10,784 nt of DNA from Betaproteobacteria bacterium (GTDB lineage Bacteria > Pseudomonadota > Gammaproteobacteria > Burkholderiales > Rhodocyclaceae): positions 1 to 10,784 of the forward strand of contig JAIFNM010000190.1 in NCBI GenBank assembly GCA_020047725.1, given 5' to 3'. The notes beneath the pieces are model-generated. The model worked only from the letters and a program-made list of their open reading frames with translations. It searched no databases and had not been told where the DNA came from. A program made the position numbers and the translations under genes. Positions 4,799-10,784 of the stretch are shown piece after piece (within the stretch, counting starts at the first letter, position 1; each line of letters opens with the position of its first letter).

Positions 4799-6892
4799 TC
4801 ACTTCTTGTTGATCACAGCTTCGGCGACGTTCTTTGGCGCCTCTGCATAGTGTTTGAATTCCATCGAGTAGGTCGCCCGACCCTGCGACAGCGAACGCAC
4901 CGTGGTCGAATAACCGAACATCTCGGCCAAGGGGACTTCGGCCTTGATCGCCTTGATGCCGCCAGGGATATCGTCCATACCCTGCACAACACCGCGACGA
5001 CCGGACAGATCGCCCATGATGTTGCCCATATATTCTTCCGGCGTCTCGACTTCAACCGACATCATCGGCTCAAGCAAAGTCGGCTGCGCCTTGCGCATGC
5101 CTTCCTTGAAGGCCATCGACGCGGCCATACGGAAAGCATTTTCGTTCGAGTCGACGTCATGGTAGGAGCCATCAAACAGTGTAAACTTGACATCAACAAC
5201 CGGGAAGCCAGCCAGCACGCCGCTCTTGACCGATTCTTGCAAGCCCTTGTCGACTGCTGGAATGTACTCGCGCGGCACCGTGCCGCCCTTAATCGCGTCG
5301 ACAAACTCGTAGCCCTTGCCGGCGACGTTCGGCTCGATCTTGATCCAGACGTGACCAAACTGCCCACGACCACCCGATTGCTTGACGAACTTGCCTTCCT
5401 GCTCGACCGATTTCTTAATGCACTCTCGGTAAGCCACTTGCGGCGCGCCAACGTTGGCCTCAACACCGAACTCGCGGCGCATGCGGTCTACGATGATTTC
5501 AAGGTGAAGTTCGCCCATGCCGGAAATAATGGTCTGCGTGGTTTCCTCGTCAGTCCGCACACGGAACGATGGATCCTCATTCGCCAGACGGCTCAGGGCA
5601 ATCCCCATCTTTTCCTGATCAGCCTTTGTTTTTGGCTCGACCGCGATGTGAATCACGGGCTCCGGGAAAACCATGCGCTCCAGAGTAATGACAGCGGCCG
5701 GATCGCACAACGTTTCACCGGTCGTCACCTCCTTCAAGCCGACGCAAGCCGCGATATCGCCAGCCAGCACCTCCTTGATCTCTTCGCGGTTGTTGGCGTG
5801 CATCTGCAGGACGCGACCGATACGCTCTTTTCGCCCCTTGATCGGGTTGTAAATGGTATCGCCGGACTTCAGCACGCCCGAATACACGCGGATGAACGTC
5901 AGCTGACCGACGTAAGGGTCGGTCATTAGCTTGAACGCCAACGCCGAGAACTTGGCGCCATCGTCGGCATCGCGCGTTATCGGCAAGCCCTTTTCATCTT
6001 CGCCGGTCACCGGCGGGATATCCACCGGCGAAGGCAGCAGATCGATAACGGCGTCGAGCATGCGCTGAACACCCTTGTTTTTGAACGCCGTTCCGCACAA
6101 CATAGGCTGGATTTCGCAGGCAATCGTCCGATCACGCAAGCCCTTAATGATTTGTGCTTCGGTCAGATCGCCGGACTCGAGATACTGATTCATCAGTTCT
6201 TCTGAAGACTCGGCAGCCACCTCAACCATCTTGCCACGCCACTCTTCAGCCTGCGCCTGCAGTTCGGCTGGAATCTCGCGATAATCGAACTTCATGCCCT
6301 GAGACGCCTCGTCCCAGTAGATCGCCTTCATCTTGATCAGGTCAACGACGCCCTGGAAGTAGTCTTCCTTGCCAATCGGAATAACAATCGGCACCGGATT
6401 GGCCTTCAGACGTGTCCCCATCTGGTCGACAACTTTGAAGAAGTCGGCCCCCTGACGATCCATCTTGTTTACAAAGGCAAGGCGCGGAACCTTGTACTTG
6501 TTGGCCTGACGCCAAACCGTTTCAGACTGGGGCTGCACGCCACCCACGGCACAATAGACCATGCATGCGCCGTCAAGCACGCGCATCGAGCGCTCGACTT
6601 CGATCGTGAAATCGACGTGACCCGGGGTGTCGATGATATTGATGCGATGGTCCGCAAACTGAGCACCCATGCCTTTCCAGAAACAGGTCGTCGCAGCCGA
6701 GGTGATAGTGATACCACGCTCCTGCTCCTGCTCCATCCAGTCCATGGTTGCAGCACCGTCATGCACTTCGCCAATCTTGTGATTGACGCCGGTGTAGAAC
6801 AGAATGCGCTCAGTCACCGTCGTCTTGCCGGCGTCAATGTGCGCGCTAATGCCAATATTGCGGTAGCGGTCGATGGGGGTTTTGCGTGCCAC
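4799..6892 (-). CDS. fusA: Elongation factor G
   Basis: Encodes 697 residues. EF-G is the GTPase that drives translocation and, with RRF, ribosome recycling. The P-loop AHIDAGKT is at 17-24, the switch I threonine in GITIT at about 60-64, DTPGH at 88-92 (H92 is the catalytic histidine) and NKMD at 142-145. The domain IV tip is recognisable from YHDVDSNENAF, and domain V from EEYMGNIMGDLSGRRG. The start codon is GTG (6890-6892), with GAAGG (6902-6906) 9 nt upstream; no in-frame ATG occurs nearby and the product then begins MARKTPIDRYRNIGISAH as in homologues. It lies 66 nt after rpsG and 11 nt before tuf, the normal str-operon position. Length and motifs indicate an ordinary housekeeping EF-G, not a duplicated specialised paralogue. 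Confidence 0.98.
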   Translation of the reverse strand: MARKTPIDRYRNIGISAHIDAGKTTVTERILFYTGVNHKIGEVHDGAATMDWMEQEQERGITITSAATTCFWKGMGAQFADHRINIIDTPGHVDFTIEVERSMRVLDGACMVYCAVGGVQPQSETVWRQANKYKVPRLAFVNKMDRQGADFFKVVDQMGTRLKANPVPIVIPIGKEDYFQGVVDLIKMKAIYWDEASQGMKFDYREIPAELQAQAEEWRGKMVEVAAESSEELMNQYLESGDLTEAQIIKGLRDRTIACEIQPMLCGTAFKNKGVQRMLDAVIDLLPSPVDIPPVTGEDEKGLPITRDADDGAKFSALAFKLMTDPYVGQLTFIRVYSGVLKSGDTIYNPIKGRKERIGRVLQMHANNREEIKEVLAGDIAACVGLKEVTTGETLCDPAAVITLERMVFPEPVIHIAVEPKTKADQEKMGIALSRLANEDPSFRVRTDEETTQTIISGMGELHLEIIVDRMRREFGVEANVGAPQVAYRECIKKSVEQEGKFVKQSGGRGQFGHVWIKIEPNVAGKGYEFVDAIKGGTVPREYIPAVDKGLQESVKSGVLAGFPVVDVKFTLFDGSYHDVDSNENAFRMAASMAFKEGMRKAQPTLLEPMMSVEVETPEEYMGNIMGDLSGRRGVVQGMDDIPGGIKAIKAEVPLAEMFGYSTTVRSLSQGRATYSMEFKHYAEAPKNVAEAVINKK

Positions 6893-6922
6893 AGTAATAA
6901 ACCTTCACTAATAAAGAACGAT

Positions 6923-6944
6923 CGTCAGCAGACAGCCTGCGACG
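6923..6944 (-). other. Intercistronic hairpin between rpsG and fusA
   Basis: On the minus strand CGTCGCAG (6944-6937) pairs with CTGC-T-GACG (6931-6923) around the loop GCTGT, giving 8 pairs with one bulged T. A run of six Ts lies before, not after, the stem, so it cannot be an intrinsic terminator in the direction of transcription. It lies 30 nt upstream of the fusA GTG start and may be an mRNA processing or translational element. Confidence 0.35.
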
Positions 6945-6958
6945 AAAAAAGCGCGTGA

Positions 6959-7429
6959 CTAGAACCGGAAGTGTGCAAATGCCTTGTTGGCGTCAGCCAT
7001 GCGGTGCACTTCATCACGCTTCTTGACAGCGCCGCCACGATTTTCTGCAGCCTCAAGCATCTCAGCCGCCAGACGCTGGCCCATCGATTTCTCGGAACGT
7101 TTGCGGGCCGCCTCACGCAACCAGCGCATGGCCAATGCCATACGACGACTCGGACGAACTTCAACCGGAACCTGATAGTTGGCACCACCAACGCGGCGGC
7201 TCTTAACCTCGACCAGCGGCTTGATGTTGTTCATGGCCAAACCGAATACTTCAATCGGATCCTTGCCACCCTTGGCGACAATCAGATCGAATGCGCCGTA
7301 GACGATACGCTCGGCAACGGACTTCTTGCCGCTCATCATGAGGGTGTTAACAAACTTGGAGACTTCGATATTGCCAAACTTCGGATCCGGCAGAATATCG
7401 CGTTTTGGTACTTCACGACGACGTGGCAT
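6959..7429 (-). CDS. rpsG: 30S ribosomal protein S7
   Basis: Encodes 156 residues beginning MPRRREVPKRDILPDPKFG. S7 initiates assembly of the 30S head by binding the 3' domain of 16S rRNA and sits near the E site. The beta-hairpin arm is seen around residues 76-91 (VKSRRVGGANYQVPVEV), followed by the conserved helix segment RPSRRMALAMRWLREAARKR and the C-terminal block KKRDEVHRMADANKAFAHFRF. The ATG at 7427-7429 has an AGAGG ribosome-binding site; an in-frame codon 15 nt further upstream gives no homology. In E. coli S7 represses str translation by binding the rpsL-rpsG gap. A gap of almost the same length (97 nt) is present here, so similar feedback is plausible but unproven. Confidence 0.98.
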   Translation of the reverse strand: MPRRREVPKRDILPDPKFGNIEVSKFVNTLMMSGKKSVAERIVYGAFDLIVAKGGKDPIEVFGLAMNNIKPLVEVKSRRVGGANYQVPVEVRPSRRMALAMRWLREAARKRSEKSMGQRLAAEMLEAAENRGGAVKKRDEVHRMADANKAFAHFRF

Positions 7430-7526
7430 AGCACAACCTCTCAAAATTTCAATTCAGTTGAAGGACGGCGCGACATGCCCCCCCCTCGCGGCCGCCCATC
7501 TGGACGGCCACTTACTTAAACGGCGA
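7430..7526 (-). promoter_or_regulatory. rpsL-rpsG intercistronic region, candidate S7 feedback site
   Basis: The 97-nt gap contains a strong hairpin on the minus strand (7509-7490): GGCCGTCC pairs with GGGCGGCC around an AGAT loop, eight pairs with one G-U. A run of eight Gs (7485-7478) follows, then a small inverted repeat TTCAA-CTGAA-TTGAA (7462-7448), then the rpsG ribosome-binding site. In E. coli the equivalent gap is the known S7 repressor-binding site. I infer an analogous role from position, length and structure only; I have not aligned it with the E. coli site. Confidence 0.4.
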
Positions 7527-7904
7527 TCAAGCCGCTTTCGGACGCTTCGTGCCGTACTTCGAACGGCTCTGCTTGCGGTCCTTGACGCCCTGCGTATCGA
7601 GCGAGCCGCGAACGGTGTGATAACGCACACCCGGCAAGTCTTTAACCCGGCCGCCGCGAATCAGGACCACCGAGTGCTCCTGAAGGTTGTGGCCTTCGCC
7701 GCCGATATACGAAATGACTTCAAAGCCGTTCGTCAGACGAACCTTGCAAACCTTACGCAGAGCTGAGTTTGGCTTTTTCGGCGTTGTGGTGTAGACGCGA
7801 GTGCAGACGCCGCGCTTCTGCGGGCAGTTTTCCAACGCCGGCACTTTGCTCTTGCTACGAACGGCTTCACGTGGTTTACGCACAAGCTGGTTAATGGTTG
7901 GCAT
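7527..7904 (-). CDS. rpsL: 30S ribosomal protein S12
   Basis: Encodes 125 residues beginning MPTINQLVRKPREAVRSKSK. S12 is at the decoding centre and the 30S-50S interface and controls translation accuracy. K43 in TTTPKKPNSAL and K88 in GGRVKDLPGVRYH are the wild-type residues at the classic streptomycin-resistance positions; D89 is the site that RimO methylthiolates in E. coli. The C-terminal GSLDTQGVKDRKQSRSKYG is typical of betaproteobacteria. The ATG at 7902-7904 follows an AGGGA ribosome-binding site. The frame stays open to about 8018, but the extension runs through the terminator and has no homology, so it was rejected. It is the first gene of the str group, 168 nt after rpoC. Confidence 0.98.
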   Translation of the reverse strand: MPTINQLVRKPREAVRSKSKVPALENCPQKRGVCTRVYTTTPKKPNSALRKVCKVRLTNGFEVISYIGGEGHNLQEHSVVLIRGGRVKDLPGVRYHTVRGSLDTQGVKDRKQSRSKYGTKRPKAA

Positions 7905-7958
7905 ATTTCTATCCCTAAATTCCTTGCAGCGCTGGCCTTTCAAGGGCATGGCTTCTGC

Positions 7959-7991
7959 AAAAAAACCAAGGCGGACCAAGGGCCGCCTCAG
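7959..7991 (-). terminator. Intrinsic terminator downstream of rpoC
   Basis: Reading the minus strand, CTGAGGCGG (7991-7983) pairs with CCGCCTTGG (7974-7966) around the loop CCCTTGGT: nine pairs, including one U-G and one G-U. Seven Ts (7965-7959) follow immediately. A run of seven As precedes the stem, so the same element has a terminator-like look on the plus strand too. It lies 82-114 nt after the rpoC stop and upstream of rpsL. The rest of the 7905-8072 gap has a small inverted repeat (8014-8033) and no convincing promoter. Confidence 0.8.
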
Positions 7992-8072
7992 CGATTTTTT
8001 TATAACAGGCATGGGCAATGGTTAGCCCTTGCCGACAAAGACCCGCGATTTTATGGTCTATCAAGCTCCAAG

Positions 8073-10784
8073 TCAAGCGACCGAAGTGTCCGGCGCATTC
8101 TCGCCGACCGATGATGCTGCGTCGTCGAGAATGCTTGGCGCAACCAGATCGATTCCTGCTAGGTTGCTCTTACGCATCCGGTGATACGCCAAACCTGTAC
8201 CCGCCGGAATGAGCCGCCCGACGATGACATTTTCTTTGAGGCCGCGCAGTTCGTCACGTTTACCCATGATTGCAGCTTCGGTCAGAACGCGCGTGGTTTC
8301 CTGGAAGGACGCCGCCGAGATAAACGAGTCCGTGGACAACGACGCTTTGGTGATACCAAGCAATACGTGCTCATAGCTCGCTGGAAGTTTACCCTGGGCG
8401 ACCATGCGGTCGTTTTCATCGAGTAAATGTGCACGCTCAACTTGCTCGCCACGAATGAACTTTGTATCCCCGGTGTCAGTTACATTGACACGGCGCAACA
8501 TCTGGCGAACGATGACTTCAATGTGTTTGTCATTGATCTTCACGCCCTGCAGACGGTATACATCCTGCACTTCGTCGGTGATATATATGGCTAGAGCCTC
8601 GACACCCTGTAGCCGCAAGATATCGTGTGGATCAGGTGCCCCATCGACAATCGACTCACCTTTGTTAACCACCTGACCATCATGCACCAGAACATGCTTG
8701 TCTTTTGGAATCAGATACTCGTGAGTTACACCCTCCAAGTCGGTAATAACCAAGCGTTGTTTGCCCTTGGTATCCTTGCCAAATGACATGGTGCCAGTGA
8801 ATTCAGCGAGCATGCCAGCGTCCTTTGGAGTCCGCGCTTCAAACAGTTCGGCAACGCGCGGCAAGCCCCCGGTAATATCTCGGGTTTTGGCCGACTCCTG
8901 AGGTAGACGCGCCAGCACGTCGCCAACCGAGATCTGCTGCCCATTGAGCACCGTGATGATTGCGCCGACCTGAAAGGTTATCGTTACCGCATGATCACTA
9001 CCATGCATCCGGACTTCTTCACCATTGGCATCGTATAGCCTGACCTGCGGACGCAAGCCCTTGGTCTGCGCTTTACCGCCACGTTTCGGATCGATGACAA
9101 CCAGTGTTGAAAGACCGGTCACTTCATCGATCTGCTTGGCAACCGTTACGCCTTCTTCAACGTTTTCGAACTTCACCAGTCCCGAGTACTCTGCGATGAT
9201 CGGACGGGTATGCGGATCCCAGGTCGCCAGTTTGGTGCCGGCCTTGGCCTGCTGCCCATCAGCCACTTGCAGCGTGGAACCATATGGCACCTTGTGCTTT
9301 TCGCGCTCGCGGCCATTGTCGTCGGTAATCAAAACCTCACCAGAACGCGTAATCACGATCTTTTCGCCCTTCGCACTGGTCACATAGCGCATGGAAGCCG
9401 TAAAGCGCACGATACCAGCGCTCTTGGTTTCAACCTGACTAGCCACAGCCGCTCGCGATGCTGCACCACCAACGTGGAAGGTCCGCATGGTAAGCTGTGT
9501 ACCCGGCTCACCGATTGACTGAGCTGCGATAACGCCAACCGCCTCGCCTACGTTAACCGGAGTCCCGCGACCAAGATCACGGCCGTAGCAACTTCCACAC
9601 AAACCATAGCGAGTATCACAGGTGAGAGGCGTACGAACCTTGACTTCGTCAATTCCGAGTTGGTCAACAAGATCACAAAGATCTTCATCAATCAGCGTAC
9701 CTGCTTCAATGACTGTCTCGTCCGATTCAGGGTTCACTACATCGCCAATAGTGACACGGCCAAGGATACGCTCGCGCAGAGCCTCGATAACTTCACCGCC
9801 CTCAATGAGGGCTTTCATGGTGACGCCATTTTCGGTACCACAATCATCCTCGATTACGACCAAATCCTGCGTCACGTCAACCAAACGGCGAGTCAGATAA
9901 CCTGAGTTTGCAGTCTTCAACGCCGTATCCGCCAAACCCTTTCGTGCACCGTGCGTCGAAATAAAGTACTGGAGAACGTTTAAGCCTTCACGGAAATTGG
10001 TGGTAATCGGCGTCTCAATAATCGAACCGTCCGGCTTAGCCATCAGCCCGCGCATACCTGCCAACTGGCGAATCTGTGCTGCTGAACCCCGTGCGCCTGA
10101 ATCAGCCATCATGTAAATGGAGTTGAACGATTCCTGCTTGACCTTCTTGCCATGGCGATCGACCACTTCCTCGTGACCGAGCTGTTCCATCATGACCTTG
10201 GCCACCTGATCACCGGTACGCCCCCATATATCAACGACCTTGTTGTAACGTTCGCCGTTGGTCACCAAACCATTTGTGTACTGGCTTTCGATTTCCTTAA
10301 CTTCTTTTTCGGCAGCAGCGATAATTTCGCCCTTCTGCGTCGGCACGAGCATATCATCCGAACAGATCGAGATTCCGGCACGCGTTGCTAGACGGTAGCC
10401 GTTCTGCATCAACTTGTCGGCGAAAACAACCGTTTCTTTCAGCCCGCAACGACGGAAAGCCGAATTGATCAGCTTTGAAATCTCTTTCTTCTTGAGCGGT
10501 CTGTCAAGAACACTGAACGGCAGGCCCTTTGGCAAAATTTCTGACAGCAAAGCTCGACCCGCTGTCGTGTTGTAGCGGGTGATTTTTTCCTTCCAGCCAT
10601 TTTCGCCGTCCTTCTCGTACTCCTTGATTCGCGCAGAAATCTTGGCATGCACATCGAGCTCGCCAGCCTGCATGGCGCGCGTAACTTCGGCCAAATCGGG
10701 GAAAATCATTCCCTCACCCTTGGCATTAATGCGCTCACGTGTCGCGTAGTACAGACCGAGAACGATATCCTGCGACGGAACGAT
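8073..10784 (-). CDS. rpoC: DNA-directed RNA polymerase subunit beta', C-terminal part (5' end outside window)
   Basis: The last 903 residues plus stop are present; the frame runs open to the window edge, starting IVPSQDIVLGLYYATRER, which aligns with about residue 500 of the 1407-residue E. coli protein. The NADFDGD active-site motif is therefore just outside. Visible landmarks are the bridge-helix region (ETPITTNFREGLNVLQYF and the following HGARKGLADTALKTANSGYL), the second zinc site with cysteines encoded at 9840-9842 (EDDCG) and in CDTRYGLCGSCYGRD, spaced exactly as E. coli C814, C888, C895 and C898, and the trigger loop QSIGEPGTQLTMRTFH. The long insertion in the trigger loop typical of Proteobacteria (SI3) is present. 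The end carries QDVYRLQGVKINDKHIEVI and FQETTRVLTEAA, then a variable tail ending NAPDTSVA. The stop is TGA at 8073-8075, followed by an intrinsic terminator. Confidence 0.98.
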   Translation of the reverse strand: MVPSQDIVLGLYYATRERINAKGEGMIFPDLAEVTRAMQAGELDVHAKISARIKEYEKDGENGWKEKITRYNTTAGRALLSEILPKGLPFSVLDRPLKKKEISKLINSAFRRCGLKETVVFADKLMQNGYRLATRAGISICSDDMLVPTQKGEIIAAAEKEVKEIESQYTNGLVTNGERYNKVVDIWGRTGDQVAKVMMEQLGHEEVVDRHGKKVKQESFNSIYMMADSGARGSAAQIRQLAGMRGLMAKPDGSIIETPITTNFREGLNVLQYFISTHGARKGLADTALKTANSGYLTRRLVDVTQDLVVIEDDCGTENGVTMKALIEGGEVIEALRERILGRVTIGDVVNPESDETVIEAGTLIDEDLCDLVDQLGIDEVKVRTPLTCDTRYGLCGSCYGRDLGRGTPVNVGEAVGVIAAQSIGEPGTQLTMRTFHVGGAASRAAVASQVETKSAGIVRFTASMRYVTSAKGEKIVITRSGEVLITDDNGREREKHKVPYGSTLQVADGQQAKAGTKLATWDPHTRPIIAEYSGLVKFENVEEGVTVAKQIDEVTGLSTLVVIDPKRGGKAQTKGLRPQVRLYDANGEEVRMHGSDHAVTITFQVGAIITVLNGQQISVGDVLARLPQESAKTRDITGGLPRVAELFEARTPKDAGMLAEFTGTMSFGKDTKGKQRLVITDLEGVTHEYLIPKDKHVLVHDGQVVNKGESIVDGAPDPHDILRLQGVEALAIYITDEVQDVYRLQGVKINDKHIEVIVRQMLRRVNVTDTGDTKFIRGEQVERAHLLDENDRMVAQGKLPASYEHVLLGITKASLSTDSFISAASFQETTRVLTEAAIMGKRDELRGLKENVIVGRLIPAGTGLAYHRMRKSNLAGIDLVAPSILDDAASSVGENAPDTSVA

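Noticed and set aside
4850..5929. Long plus-strand open frame (359 codons) opposite fusA
   Set aside because: It is antisense to a fully conserved EF-G gene in a codon-biased region, has no recognisable family or ribosome-binding context, and is a shadow frame.
7905..8018. N-terminal extension of rpsL (38 extra codons in frame)
   Set aside because: It would start at TTG, pass through the intrinsic terminator and add residues absent from S12; the ATG at 7904 gives the exact family start.
8014..8033. Inverted repeat GGCAA/TTGCC between rpoC and the terminator
   Set aside because: Only five continuous pairs with a long loop and no T-tract; could be chance, so not listed as a separate regulatory feature.
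226..10784. Search for tRNA or rRNA genes, CRISPR arrays, insertion sequences and attachment sites
   Set aside because: No such structure was seen; coding density is very high, and the only notable direct repeat is the one in tuf.

Overview
The window is a stretch of the conserved transcription/translation supercluster of a bacterium. Every supported gene lies on the minus strand, so the transcriptional order runs right to left: rpoC (3' two thirds) - rpsL - rpsG - fusA - tuf - rpsJ - rplC - rplD - rplW - rplB - rpsS - rplV - rpsC (first 20 codons). The direct run from rpoC into the str genes and on into the S10 operon, together with the protein sequences (EF-Tu start MAKAKFERTKPHVNVG, S12 segment RGSLDTQGVKDRKQ, L22 start METRAILRGVRLS), points to a betaproteobacterium. 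A Rhodocyclales-like member is plausible but cannot be settled by eye.

Region by region: 8073-10784 encodes the C-terminal 903 residues of RNA polymerase beta'. The gap 7905-8072 holds a strong intrinsic terminator (7959-7991) after rpoC. The str block follows: S12 (7527-7904), a 97-nt structured gap, S7 (6959-7429), a 66-nt gap with a hairpin, EF-G with a GTG start (4799-6892) and, 11 nt later, EF-Tu (3570-4787). After 55 nt comes S10 (3203-3514), then an unusually long 112-nt gap with a plausible sigma70 promoter and hairpins, then the tightly packed rplC-rplD-rplW-rplB genes (stop/start overlaps of 1 to 4 nt), rpsS, rplV and the start of rpsC. These genes supply the RNA polymerase core, the elongation factors and ribosomal proteins of both subunits, and co-transcription lets them be controlled together.

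Most of this is ordinary housekeeping sequence, and I see no mobile element, CRISPR array, RNA gene or unknown protein family. The one clear anomaly is in tuf: a perfect, in-frame 27-bp tandem duplication gives EF-Tu two consecutive copies of DVTGAISLP in domain III. This takes the protein from the expected 396 residues to 405 and repeats a segment that touches aminoacyl-tRNA. Secondary points of interest are the gaps around rpsL, rpsG and rplC, which carry hairpins suggestive of transcriptional or translational control.
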